64,000 nt of DNA from NCBI GenBank assembly GCA_900239685.1, contig OENT01000310.1, positions 1 to 64,000 of the forward strand, in the 5' to 3' direction. The notes beneath the pieces are model-generated. The model worked only from the letters and a program-made list of their open reading frames with translations. It was not told the DNA's origin and searched no databases. Both the position numbers and the translations under genes were made by a program. Shown one piece after another: positions 12,401-23,679 of this stretch; the first letter of the stretch is position 1, and every line of letters starts with the position of its first letter. This DNA comes from Rotaria macrura (lineage: Eukaryota; Rotifera; Eurotatoria; Philodinida; Philodinidae).

Positions 12401-15400
12401 ACCGTGTGCAATCGAAGTTGCCGTTGGTGGAATGCCAGGTGGCGATAAATTCGATGGATTGTGTCTTGTCGATGATGGATTTTTATCGAATGTAGTTGGA
12501 GATCCAGGGCAAGACGTTGGTCCATAATAATCTTTTAATATTTAAAAAAAGATAAAAAGCAACATTGAATATTATATTATTTTAAATGTACTCTTCAAAC
12601 TTATGTGATCCATGCTGATAGGAGTAATGATTGGATGCATTGCCTTTGTTTTATTAGCTTTAGGAGGATGAGACACAAGCCGTTTGGTTGTTGTGTTATC
12701 AGTTTCTTCATGTGTGACAACAATAAGTGGAACAGTCGTCGTATTACAATCAGTACTAATATTTTTATTGCTACAATCAATAACAAATACGACGATGATG
12801 TTGATGACAAGCAAACATCTTTCAGTTTTAGTGTGTCAGTATGTGTTTGTGCATTAGGAAAAGCAGTTTGTAAGGAAGTGTCTTTCATTCTTCTATTTTT
12901 TTCTTCTCATTTTTGTCGTCTAATTCGATCATATCCGTTCTAAAACCAACAGGGTGCGCGGATGAATCGGAAACTGGGAATGACACGTTGTTGTCGTTAG
13001 TAAAAGTAAAATATGGATGGAATAGGCAAAACATGAAAAACTAAGATCAGTACCGGGTTTGTATTATTTGACTAATTTACTCGAGTTAGGCATCCATTTT
13101 ATTTCTTGAATTCAGTCACGATATCTGAATCACTTTCTTTTTTAGTATTTCAGTTGAATCTTCTGTTTCTCATAGATGACAAGCGAGACACTTCAGAACT
13201 GATGGAAAGAAAGCTTTTTTTTTCGTTCTTTCGATCTATTGAACATCCTGGTGGCTAATAATGATGTTAGTCAACTATAAAACTATAAACATATTGACGA
13301 TGATAGGGGAACATGATGTCTGTTTCTATCGTTTCCTCCTATAAGTTATGTCTCAATTGGGAACCATTCATAAAGAAGGTTCATGTGATGGAAGACGAAT
13401 AGATGTATTAGACATCGGCAAATATTCGATCATAGTTAGTACGGGTGTCACAAATCTTGAATAGATTTGCGATTCATGATTGCATACGTCGTTGGTATTT
13501 AAGACTTGAAATTTGGTTCCAATCTAACATGACTCAAGTTTTGTAGTCGTGTTAAATTGAAATCAAATCACAACCAACAAATCTGAATTTCCGTCTTGTT
13601 TTGTTGCACGACTTATCGTTAGAATATCAATATATTTTCCATGTGACTTTGGTTTAATTTGTTTATTCATATAGTTTACTGCAAAATGTAGAAAATTAGT
13701 TGTATTTAATTATTGTTTACGTTAATTGGATAGCCAAAACGTGGTTCGAGTAATAATATAAACAATTTTGAATTTTTTAATACCATTAATGGCAAAGTTC
13801 AATTTTCTTCTTATAAATCTTTAGATCATCTACATATCACTTGTTTTTGAGAAGCAGCAACTTTCGACTAGGCTTCATCTTTGTTTATTTTTCTGATAGA
13901 AATCAGTGTATTTTTTGTGCTTTTTTAGACGTATCTCTGGTCATTTGATGAAAATAATGAAAAATTTAACATTTATATTATAGACGTTCAGACGTTAATT
14001 CAATGGCAATGAGAGTAATGCTAGTGGGATGGATGGTAGAGATATTTTTAGCTTGGTTAGATAGATAGGTAATGTTATAATTTGCATGACACTTAGTCTC
14101 CAATGAATGTGTTTGTATCATCTGCCTAATATCAATAGTATCCTTCGTAGCTCAAACTCAGAAAATCTTCATCTTTTTCTACTGAAAAATCACTCATAGA
14201 GATATCTTTAATTATGGCATGAGTGAAGGAAATTTTCCATTGCGAAAACTAACACATCCAATACGGTTGTTTGTAAGCAGGACAAAAAAAGAGATTTTTA
14301 AACTAAAACAAAAAATGAACTTGAGCTCAAACATGACACGTTTACACTGATCCACCTAAATACACTATATGTCAGATGATAAGAAGAACATTTTATGAAT
14401 TTGTTTTTGAAATGTAGAATCCGTCAAGTATTATGCTTTTAAATTAGAGTAAACACATGTTTTGAGAATAGCACTTGCTTTCAAAAAAGAATTGAACTAT
14501 CTAAGAATTTTTAACATAGTAAACAAGATGTTTACGTTGAAAGAAGTTATTTTAAGTTATGGTTATACTATTTACAGAATCCTATTGTTTATCTGTAATC
14601 AAGAAATGAAATTCTATTTGAATCCTTTCGAAGAAAAATGTTCGACAAGTTTTTCGGTTTTTTTTGCTGTACAAGTGACGTGAACAAGACAATTAAAAGT
14701 TTGTACATCATTCGATAACCGTTGTATAATAAGATATGTTGCATGAGTAGAAGTGCATTGTCATTGTTTTCTCTTGCAGTATGTGTCACAACGCTTACTG
14801 AGAAGAAGTTCTGATCTTTTCATGAACGTCCTTGATGGATAGTTGGTTTGCGTGTGCCTATGGACTCTCATGGTTTAGTATGCAAATTAGAACAAAATTT
14901 ATTATATCGATCAGTTCAGCTATTCAGATTAGAGCAAAACCTATATAGTCGCAGTTTCAACTAGAGGATAACGGTTAGAATGACAAGAAAAATATATACA
15001 TATACATTAAAAAACACAAGAATTTCTCGAAATAACATGTTTTTGATGGATAAAAAGTGAATGAAGTANTGAATCGGAAACTGGGAATGACACGTTGTTG
15101 TCGTTAGTAAAAGTAAAATATGGATGGAATAGGCAAAACATGAAAAACTAAGATCAGTACCGGGTTTGTATTATTTGACTAATTTACTCGAGTTAGGCAT
15201 CCATTTTATTTCTTGAATTCAGTCACGATATCTGAATCACTTTCTTTTTTAGTATTTCAGTTGAATCTTCTGTTTCTCATAGATGACAAGCGAGACACTT
15301 CAGAACTGATGGAAAGAAAGCTTTTTTTTTCGTTCTTTCGATCTATTGAACATCCTGGTGGCTAATAATGATGTTAGTCAACTATAAAACTATAAACATA

Positions 15401-17826
15401 TTGACGATGATAGGGGAACATGATGTCTGTTTCTATCGTTTCCTCCTATAAGTTATGTCTCAATTTGCGTGTGCCTATGGACTCTCATGGTTTAGTATGC
15501 AAATTAGAACAAAATTTATTATATCGATCAGTTCAGCTATTCAGATTAGAGCAAAACCTATATAGTCGCAGTTTCAACTAGAGGATAACGGTTAGAATGA
15601 CAAGAAAAATATATACATATACATTAAAAAACACAAGAATTTCTCGAAATAACATGTTTTTGATGGATAAAAAGTGAATGAAGTAACCTCAAAACTTAAG
15701 AAAGATTTGTAAGACTATGTAACAGACGAACGAAGTAATATGATTATATATCTTTGAAGAACAACGTTTTTACCTTTCCATTAATAATAAAGTAAAGCGT
15801 GAGAAGTTTCTATGAGTGCGTGTTGGCTTATTTTTCTTTTAGCTCTTGTAGATAATAAAAGAAAAATAATAGCGGGTGAAGATGAAAAAAACGAATGAAG
15901 CGAGGAATAGTAAAATCTAAATGATGTGAAATAATTTTGGTGCAGTAGATGGATTTGATGAACATTGCGTTGCCCTCTAACGATTTGATTATTTCTTTTT
16001 TACTTAAAAGAATGTAGAAGAAGAACAAAGTCTATATGAAAATTTCTTGTCTACAATATTTGTTGCAAAATATATTTGAGTCTACTGGTTTTGAATTCCC
16101 GTTATCATTAATTATCATTTAAAAAAAGAAACGACAAGTATTCATGCAGAGAAATATAATTAAAAGTACTAAACATAAAGATTCTCTTTTTTAAAATTGA
16201 AAACAATATGATTATGATATTTGTCACTTAAATATGGGCTAACCATGACAAGAGCCTTCTTTAGTAATTCCTGTCAATAAAAGTTTTTAATTTTAAACAA
16301 TCATGCATCAATGTTTAGTCTTTAGCAATATTAGACAAAGCCCTTTCTTTTACAAGTCTAGAGAAATAAACAAATAAATTTCATCACGTACTCGTACGAA
16401 TCATCTTGATTGAGTAATGGCGTTGAGACTTCACTGGCTGTTTGGCATAAATTATCAATGATTTGCTCTGTTTTTGATTTAACATATGTTTTATGTTGTG
16501 AATGCGATGAACGGTCTAACAATTGATAGATTATATTGTTCAATGAGAAGAAGAAAAAAAAATGAAGGAAAACTAATAAAAAGCTATTCAATCAAACTAC
16601 AAGTAACATACTAGGTTTCCAACAACTCATTAGTCATCAATGGCGAACAGAGGCACGTAATAATATGTTAGTTGTTATTCGAAGACCAGTACGAACACTA
16701 GCAGGATACTATCGATACTATCGTCTAACTATTTCCCACGAGTATTTTTGTAGTTTAATCAATATGCAATGATACTTGTTTTTACATCGATGCTATATCA
16801 GTGTTAGTGTTTTTCTGTTACATTTCTTTTTCATCTACAAGAATCTCTACAAGTGATATTCTTCATATCTATCTTTTTGCTAATGATAATCTATCGTTCT
16901 CCATGCAGGTAAAGAAGTTAATGATCATTTCCTACTTGTCTGATGTTTGTCAAACTTGTCTATCATTTGATATACTGTATTGGCGTTCTTACTGATGTAT
17001 ATAAAGAACGTTTTTTTTTTGTTATAGATGATCATGACAAATATATCCATACCAAAAAGATAATTTATAGACTAGAAAACATGTGCATATCGCTTTATTT
17101 ACTGAACTTACATTTCTCTACAAAGTGTAACTATGTCAGATACTGAGATATCTGTAATAAATCTCATGAACAAAACAAGTCAACACTTTGTTTTAACAAT
17201 ATTTATTATAAAGGATTCTCTTACCATTATAAGCAGTGCTTTGCCCATATAAACGTTGAGCTTCATGTTGATAACCATGATTATGAACATTTTCATACCG
17301 ATCATTATTATTATCAGACTCTTCAGTGTTTTCTTCGATTGTTGTCAAAGCTAAAATTACAGATGGCCCTTTCGCTCCTCTAATGGTAGTATTGCGATCC
17401 ATCAAAAGCTGATTATATATGCTTGTTCACATACAATACTGTAAAAAATAGAAAGAACTTTTGACTAATCGTCTTCTAATTCAATATCAAGTGACAAACA
17501 TTTAAGTTGCAGAACTGAGCGATGATGTATCGGAATAAGAGCAAATCTAACCGAGAGACAACTGTAGGCGAGACGAAAAGAAATAGACGTGTGATTATCG
17601 AAGCACATATTTACAGACAGAATAAACAAGTAATACCTGAAAGAATCGGATGGTAGTCATCATCATCATTTTCACTGAGAATACTCAGGTTATTTTCAAT
17701 TAGCTCACGATTACATTCAGGAAATGCTTTGACACTTATCGAATCATCATGGCTATGTCCATAAACGGATACATTTGCGTTCGCCGAACTAAATCCACGA
17801 TTGGCATTTGCCGTCGATGATTGCAT
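3494..17826 (-). CDS. SLC4-family sodium-coupled bicarbonate transporter
   Basis: Exons 5' to 3': 17402-17225 (or alternative 17826-17637), 16515-16392, 12770-12601, 12531-12338, 12274-12183, 12118-12069, 12002-11940, 11884-11749, 11683-11494, 11427-11212, 10002-9882, 9825-9713, 9646-9394, 9318-9301, 9252-9040, 8967-8819, 7244-7050, 6992-6645, 4756-4652, 4586-4423, 4354-4269, 4209-3857, 3801-3628, 3571-3494. All phases close, giving 1260 residues (1264 with the other first exon). The cytoplasmic band-3 domain shows HTPNELFIELQEL, ARWIRYEEDFDVEMERW, FIFLLIGPGREEYFEIGRS, DLLSGINDFL; the membrane domain shows FVFGGV, LFGLVSGQPLLILGPTGPFL, RFTEEIFALI, GLFGLPWICAAPVRSLAHVA. The third extracellular loop (6992-6645) carries four cysteines and N-glycosylation sites, typical of the Na+-driven NBC/NDCBE branch. 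It moves HCO3-/CO3-- across the plasma membrane; ion coupling and stoichiometry cannot be read. Introns of 1.2-3.6 kb occur beside ~50-bp ones. Confidence 0.9.
9301..9318 (-). other. 18-nt microexon in SLC4 gene
   Basis: The exon CAACTAGAGTTTTGTTAG lies between TATTTTAG and GTAATT and encodes the residues S-T-R-V-L-L. It links the 253-nt exon (phase 1) to the exon opening AKLSSLSYDK in correct phase. Without it the hydrophilic linker between cytoplasmic and membrane domains would be six residues shorter, still in frame, so it may be skipped in some transcripts. Confidence 0.65.
12963..13358. repeat. Segment A, first copy (haplotype duplication)
   Basis: 396 bp repeated, identical as far as compared, at 15070-15465. 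It lies in SLC4 intron 2 (12771-16391), outside any exon. Confidence 0.85.
13359..14846. other. 1.49-kb segment present in only one of the two copies
   Basis: This stretch separates segment A from segment B in the first copy but is missing in the second copy (15070-15685), where A and B abut. The ends show no inverted repeats and no target-site duplication, only a shared TT at the break, so a plain deletion fits better than a transposon insertion. No gene seen inside. Confidence 0.7.
14847..15068. repeat. Segment B, first copy (haplotype duplication)
   Basis: 222 bp repeated at 15464-15685. It ends one base before the ambiguous base N at 15069. Confidence 0.85.
15069..15069. other. Ambiguous base N, assembly join
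   Basis: The only N in the window. Directly to its right begins the second copy of segment A (15070-15465), followed by B (15464-15685). A scaffolding or gap-filling join of two alleles is the simplest reading. Confidence 0.85.
15070..15685. repeat. Second copy of segments A and B joined directly
   Basis: 15070-15465 matches 12963-13358 and 15464-15685 matches 14847-15068, without the 1488 bp in between. The T-run lengths checked are equal in both copies, so divergence is very low. Confidence 0.85.
17225..17402 (-). CDS. SLC4 alternative first coding exon B
   Basis: Opens with ATG at 17402 (MDRNTTIRGAKGPSVILALT), runs 59 codons plus one base, and ends AATG/GTAAGA, a phase-1 donor. It joins in frame to the exon at 16515. 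A 3' splice site (ATAATCAG) lies 6 bp before the ATG, so the 5' end may come from a leader or a 5'UTR exon. The sequence is hydrophilic and not conserved in a way I recognise, as usual for SLC4 N-termini. Confidence 0.6.
17637..17826 (-). CDS. SLC4 alternative first coding exon A
   Basis: Opens with ATG at 17826 (MQSSTANANRGFSSANANVS), 63 codons plus one base, ending TTTCAG/GTATTA in phase 1. It cannot splice in frame into the exon at 17402, but the phase-1 acceptor at 16515 accepts it. It is therefore best read as an alternative first exon from an upstream promoter. An in-frame ATG further upstream (~17859) would add about 12 residues. It could instead belong to a separate short gene; its acidic end (ENDDDDYHPILS) is not diagnostic. 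Confidence 0.5.
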
Positions 17827-18660
17827 ATTTTTATCTATTGAAACGTAGTAAAACATTTGTAAATATAAATAGATATACAATAATTACTAATATTAATATG
17901 ATTAGGTTCGACAAACTGTATATCCTTCCATAAATTGAACCTAAAAATAGAGAAGAACAGAATAAATAAATCGCACTAGCAAAATATTATTTGTTCATGG
18001 ATTATAGTTGATTCAATGCTACATGTAGGTTGCTGACAACAATATTTTTTTTAAATAAAAACGAACTACATAGAATATGTTGCCAGTAAGAACAAGCATA
18101 ATAAGAAGAAAAAAAGAAGAAGAAAAGGATCACGACAATGATGGTAATTAGCAGACAGACAAAAAAGGAATAAAACGATGAAAACAAAAATGCTGCAAGC
18201 TACAAAATTGACTTGTCGAAATGAAATGCGTGAGCACCGAATTAACACGCATATCTCTCGAGAATAAATCGTACAAGCATATCTATACACGTTTTTTCTT
18301 GGTTTGACATATAATAAATTTGTAATAATCCAGTTATGAAGACAATAGTACATGGACTCGTTGTTTTTTAATTACTTACTATTTAGTGAATCTCTTTCAT
18401 TCTATTTTATTAGGAGCTTCGAACAACTAATAGTCAGCATGTAAGGGAGAGAAAAGAATGTAATTTCCTGTTTGACTTTCTCTTGACTTCTATTTATTAA
18501 AATAGAATGAAGAAAAAAAAGATTGTTACTCCACTATTTTCTTTCCAGATATACACATCAGTCAATTGCAATTCCATATAAGAAGATTTACTTCGTTGTA
18601 TCAGTGACTTTGTTCTCTTTATTTTCGAAATATTATCGTTTGCCATTGCAATGTCAGAGA
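17827..18660. other. Region upstream of SLC4, no gene seen
   Basis: AT-rich, with long A/T runs and simple GAAGAA-type stretches near 18105-18130. Frames on the minus strand here are low-complexity Phe/Leu runs from poly-T. It probably contains the promoter of SLC4 first exon A and the 3' end of the small peptide gene. Confidence 0.45.
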
Positions 18661-18670
18661 TTCTTTTTCT

Positions 18671-18676
18671 TTTATT
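18671..18676 (-). terminator. Poly(A) signal of the peptide gene
   Basis: AATAAA on the minus strand, 50 bp after the stop codon of the small secreted-peptide gene. Confidence 0.6.
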
Positions 18677-18725
18677 TAAATAATTTGTATTTTTTTCACT
18701 AATACAAGCAACAGAGTTGGCTTTC

Positions 18726-18968
18726 TTAAAAGTCTATTAAACGTTTATGAGCATTAAACATAAATGGGAATGCAGGTCGTTTCGCTGTTGCGAAGTTTGA
18801 TTTGATGCGTTGATTACCATTATTTGATAATCGATGATATTTTAAAAGTTTAAAGCCTTCTCCATGATTAACAATCCCTGCTCCATATGGTGATGTTGAC
18901 ATATAACCATTTATATGTCCACTCGATATGAATAGAAATACAACGAGAATAACCGTAAAGATCGCCAT
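18726..18968 (-). CDS. Small secreted protein, neuropeptide-precursor-like
   Basis: Single-exon frame of 80 codons. Residues 1-21 (MAIFTVILVVFLFISSGHIN) look like a signal peptide. The mature part has dibasic or Arg sites near the end: ...ATAKR / PAFPFMFNAHKR / LIDF, the layout of a prohormone cut by convertases after Lys-Arg. The gene has its own TATAAAA 64 bp before the ATG and AATAAA 50 bp after the stop, so it is a compact complete unit. No match to a known neuropeptide family is recognised; there is no Gly for amidation before the KR sites. It could also be a small secreted protein of other function, so the peptide-hormone reading is inference only. Confidence 0.6.
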   Translation of the reverse strand: MAIFTVILVVFLFISSGHINGYMSTSPYGAGIVNHGEGFKLLKYHRLSNNGNQRIKSNFATAKRPAFPFMFNAHKRLIDF

Positions 18969-19031
18969 AGATTGTGTGTTTTAAGAAGTTGGATGTGATT
19001 GTGAAATAGAAAATGACTGTATACTTCAGAT

Positions 19032-19038
19032 TTTTATA
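19032..19038 (-). promoter_or_regulatory. TATA box of the peptide gene
   Basis: TATAAAA on the minus strand, 64 bp upstream of the ATG at 18968, which leaves room for a start site around 19000. Confidence 0.55.
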
Positions 19039-19680
19039 CTTGTTTAATAACGGTCTTTTGATTTCGTCTGATATTCGAGAATGATTATGCATCTTCATGT
19101 TACATATATATATTGCATTAGAATTAGTTTAGATAATTAGTTTTCTTGTTCTTAAGTCTTATCAAATTTAATTTGTTTCTTTTTTGTATTGTTTGAATCA
19201 TTTCTTAAATGTTAAAAGCAAGAACATGTTTCAATGTTTTTATCAGTTGAATTAATAATATCTTTCATAGGAGTATGAAAGAAGAACGTAATTTACATTC
19301 GTGGCATGCAAATAAAAGACTAATCATACTCAACTTACATAGATATACTCAAATAATTTTTGACAAAGAATAACTAAATAAGACTATCGAGGTGTCCATT
19401 GAATATTGATTTAAATTTATGTATCTGTTATTATATATAGCATTCACAACGTAAGCCACATGCCTAAGAAAAATTCATTTCCTCTACAGATGTCACAAAT
19501 AGTTAGATTCTTTTTCATTTTGTATATGTTATTTGTATTTGTATGGTTCGATGTCCAAAACTTTAAAAAATTCTTCTTTTTGACTTTAAATTGTCAATTG
19601 AAAACTAACGAAAGCAAACGAACTATCTTCTCCTATTAATATTTAAATAAGCAGAACATTTCACTTTTAGATATGCATAT
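19039..19680. other. Intergenic stretch, no gene seen
   Basis: Between the peptide gene promoter and the end of the ZDHHC gene (poly(A) signal at 19681). AT-rich, no sizeable reading frame, no recognisable element. Confidence 0.4.
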
Positions 19681-19686
19681 TTTATT
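19681..19686 (-). terminator. Poly(A) signal of ZDHHC gene
   Basis: AATAAA on the minus strand, about 130 bp past the stop codon at 19819. Confidence 0.5.
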
Positions 19687-19818
19687 CTTGATTGATGGAC
19701 GAAAAAAAGTATGCTTGAGCTTTACGTAAAGCAAGAATTGATTCACATAATGGAACATAACATGAGACAAAAAAATATATAGATAAGAGCCGAACAGAGA
19801 GAAAAAAAATCTGACATA

Positions 19819-22800
19819 TTAAACATAGTCACGTGGTGGATAGGGTTGTTGTTTTTGTTCGGAATATGGACGTATCGTTGTTATTTGCGCTCGCTAAAAT
19901 ACCAATATAGTATACAATATTTCATGTTCAATGATGCGAAACAAGAAGAGTTTCTTACATTAGCAGTATTATTATTAACATTATTATCATTATTGTTATT
20001 GTGATGGTTGTCTTCAGAATGATAGCGTATCATTTCGTTATTATTCAACCTTTTTGTCATATCAATATCATCATCTGCTTTGACAGTAGCTCTTAGATTA
20101 AGAAAACTTGGTGGTGACGGTCCACATATTGCTGAAAAGCAATTTAAAAATGGATTTCCTTTAGAATACGGATTTTTTATATTAAATCCATGACGTGTTG
20201 AATTCCATGAATTTTTAATCTTTTAACACATTAAAAGAGTTAATTGAGAAAATTACATTTATTTAATACTTACATCTTCATTTGTTGTTATACTACGACA
20301 AATTAAATATGTATGATATCCCCAGAGACCAATAATAGACCAAAGTGAGAAAAAGCATATAATTGCTTCAACTACTGTTGCTGGTGTATCTCGAATAGCA
20401 TCGATGAATGAGGGTTTATCTTGAGCTCCTGAAAGTGCATTAAAAAGCAACAAAAATTTAATCAATGTTTAGTAATAATACCTATATCAAGTATTGATGA
20501 ATCTAAGTTAGATCTTATTTACAAAACTAAATCGTTACACTACCGATCTACTAATGAATGATAATCATCACAAGTTCATTTCTTCTTGTTCGACCGAGTG
20601 CATAAAATATCGTTTAACTGATCTATGCATAATTAATCTGATCTTCTTACAATAGAAAATGAGTTATCCTAAGTAAAAGAATATTTTTTATGAAACAGAA
20701 CTACTTTATATCACGCGTTGATCAAATGAAAAAATAGTAACATGAGTAGTCATTTATTAGAAGGTACCGACAAATAATTATCAAAATAGGGTGTAGGTCA
20801 AACTTCGAATGAATATAGATAATGATCGATGTGAACATAAATATTATGTTTGCTTGTCTACCGTTCTCATGTGCCCTTGTATTAAATGGAGACATTGAAA
20901 CTAGTCTTATATCACTGGTTGAATAATATAGATAGTACTTTGGAGCTTTATGAAAGTGGTATTAACCTAGACTGTAGAAATATGAAATAGTCTATTTTCT
21001 TTGTAGCTGGAAGGATCCTTTCAAATAACATTTCCTATGAAAATTTTCACTGAATTAATAGAAATCATCTCTAGCGATAAGGGTGGTCGTAGCTTTAAGA
21101 ATATAATTACAGTTGTCAGAAGAATTATGTCACATGGAAAATATTGCTAGTTGCCTGTAGCTAATTGAATCGTTCGTTGATGATCGGGAGAATGAGTTTT
21201 TTTTATCGTCAGGCGTATCAGTCGAAATCAATAGGAGTCAAAACATTTCTTTCATGTTATGTTGAATATTATCTATAGTTCATAAATGAGTATATCCCAC
21301 AGACTAGTCGAATTAGCGTGTTACGAGTAACTGATAGACAATCATTGTAGAGAGTACTATTTTTCATTTTTATAAAATAAGCATCACATCCATTTATCGA
21401 TTTCATGAGATAATCTATATGAATCCCTCAAGTCAATGTTCTAATAACACTTCTAATTTTAATGCATGCTTCTAAAGTGTTTGCGCTACGATATGCATTT
21501 AAATATACTAACGTAAGTTTCAATCAACTGTAAGATATCCATGATTCCATTGAAAGATATAAAGTTCTAGTTGAATACTTTTTCTTGAAAAAAATGATTG
21601 TCATTACCGATGTACGATGAAAATCTTTTCCAAAAACAAAAGTAACAATTGGGAATTCGTTTTTCCATGAAGCAAAAAGCATTCTTGTCATATTATTTAG
21701 CAAGCGAAACAATCGAAAAAATCCTTAACATTAAGTTAAAATGATTATTCTTTAACATTATATAGATTTATCTAATTTTACACATACTTACGTAAAACAA
21801 TATTTGTTATATTAAAAGCAAATATGTATATGCAAAAAATTGATAATGAAAATAAGAATAAATAAAAATATCGATAATTTCTTAAACCAACACAATTGCC
21901 AACCCATGGACTTGACATTAAAATAAACAATTAGCCGTACAAAAGGAAAGCTCAAATAAAGGGTACGTACCAATGATGATCGAAATTGGCTAAAAAGAAC
22001 ATGAAATAAAATTGATTGTTTAAAAAACTTTTAAACATAAAAACTATGTTGCCAAAAGTGTTTTCTTTTCTTATTTTGGTGTGTAAACAGCTACTCCAAT
22101 GAATAATTCATGCAGTACTACTCAATTAGATTATTTGTTATATATAACTAGAATGAGTCAGGTGAACTTTGTGCAGTCACTGAAGAAAGGTAAGAGTACC
22201 AAGAATAATTGAGAATAAACAATAGATATTTGCTCGCCATATAAACTCTACAGGAATCTAATTATATATAAATTTTCTACTACGATTTATCTGATGTCAA
22301 ATTTTTATCACTGTTCAATTTAATCAAATTTAATTGAAAAAAATTGTAATAACAATATCTGAAAATATGATTTCGATGAAAGCAACAATATTGAACATTA
22401 TTGTATCATAATTGAGAAAAAAAAATTGTCAAGCACGAAAATTTTATCACAATGAGCTCTCAGCCTGATGTCAGAATATATTTTTAATGCATATGTCAAA
22501 GAGATCTTTTTAGTTACATTTTCTTTCGATTATAATTGTATCCCTGCATGTCTTTTAATTACATCTCATAATGGACATGTACAGTGTTAAAGATGAAGAA
22601 CAACATTCAATAGTCATATTTTTCTATCTATATAAGACTAATCATTGGTTAATGCATTTTAAACAATTACCGATGCATGCATCACATAATGAACAATGTG
22701 AAACACGAGGTGGTCGAAAAATTTTACACGTTGAGCAAAATTTTAATTGTATCACGTGCCCACTATAGAGTTGAACTTCTATTGTTCGGCCTGGTAGTGC

Positions 22801-23373
22801 AACAGTTTGTGGACTGTTCGTTAAATCTATTAGATGCAAAATAAAAACAAACAAAATAGTTATCATATTTTCTTCGTTGTCTCATATTAGCAATAATTTC
22901 TAACTTGATCGTTCGAGATAAAGTATTTCGTCTGGTGTTCCTCGTGGAAGTATGCCAGGATCGGTACATGCCGTACGAAAAATAAAAACAATGACACTTG
23001 AGAAAAGTAGAACTGCAAAAACTGGTATAGCTGGACTAAGTCGTTGACTGAGATAGGGACAACTAAAATAAATAAAAGGATGATTTACGTAAATGATCAC
23101 ATGTCTTTACTGCGATCTTTTCGACAAAAATTGGATTTGTTTTTGAACGATTCTTACTCGAATCCAAAAAAAAGCCCGGATGTTACAGTGATCAAAACAA
23201 GAGCAAGTATAAATACTCCAATATTACGGCCAGATAAACAGCGTCCATCGCAATAAAAACGACTTTTGCTTTGAATAAGCTATTCAATTAAAATACAATT
23301 TCTTATCAACTTTTATCAGTAGAAAATAAACCTAAAGACAAGAATAAAAACCAACCTCCCACTTTTTTACCAT
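19819..23373 (-). CDS. DHHC palmitoyltransferase (ZDHHC9/14/18 type)
   Basis: Nine exons: 23373-23356, 23279-23158, 23062-22905, 22826-22671, 21989-21971, 21910-21792, 20428-20274, 20219-19959, 19893-19819; 1083 nt, 360 residues, close to human ZDHHC9 (364). Start MVKKWE, then [18 protein letters not shown] helices 1-2, [16 protein letters not shown], the Cys-rich domain [20 protein letters not shown] with [22 protein letters not shown] helices 3-4 and the TTNED motif after TM4. The DHHC cysteine attacks palmitoyl-CoA and passes the acyl chain to cysteines of target proteins; members of this group act at the Golgi on Ras-like proteins (family knowledge). The catalytic Asp-His-His and part of the Cys codon sit on a 19-nt exon. 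The C-terminus is Asn-rich and ends [10 protein letters not shown]. Intron 6 is 1.36 kb and contains nothing recognisable. Confidence 0.92.
21971..21989 (-). other. 19-nt microexon carrying the DHHC catalytic triad
   Basis: The exon CCAATTTCGATCATCATTG is bounded by CTTTTTAG and GTACGT. Joined to G from the exon before and T from the exon after it reads A-N-F-D-H-H-C, giving DACIANFDHHCPWVGNC. Skipping it would delete the active site and shift the frame. Confidence 0.85.
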
Positions 23374-23679
23374 AATAATATTATAAATGATTACAAATCA
23401 TCGTAGACGACAGACTATATGAAATCCTACGCTGATGTTTGTTAAATAATTCTCGATAACGACGAAGAAAAAAAGAAAACAAAAGACGATACTAAGCCGA
23501 AATTAAACATAAAACGTGATCAATCAAATATGTTGCACAAAATGAATGACGCTACTATCGATAGAAATTCATCTTAGCAAGTAGCGTTTATTTGTAACGA
23601 CCTCTTCATTCCTATTCATGATTAGTTGTTCATTCACAACAGAAAGAATTAAACATTTGCTGAATACTTGGCATTTAAC
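23374..23679. promoter_or_regulatory. Shared divergent promoter region, ZDHHC and NSMCE2
   Basis: 306 bp separate the start codons of two head-to-head genes. No TATA box or clear motif is visible. The plus strand has a 3' splice site candidate (CACAACAG) about 40 bp before the NSMCE2 ATG. Confidence 0.45.

Noticed and set aside
12605-12943. 112-codon plus-strand frame
   Set aside because: Antisense to SLC4 exon 3 (12770-12601); Cys/Phe/Ser-rich without any domain.
13359-14846. Transposon insertion
   Set aside because: No terminal inverted repeats, no target-site duplication, no coding content; only a 2-bp microhomology at the break.
21524-21712. 62-codon minus-strand frame in ZDHHC intron 6
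   Set aside because: The exon at 21792 joins in correct phase to that at 20428 and restores the family sequence (NIVLRAQDKPSF); including this frame would break it.
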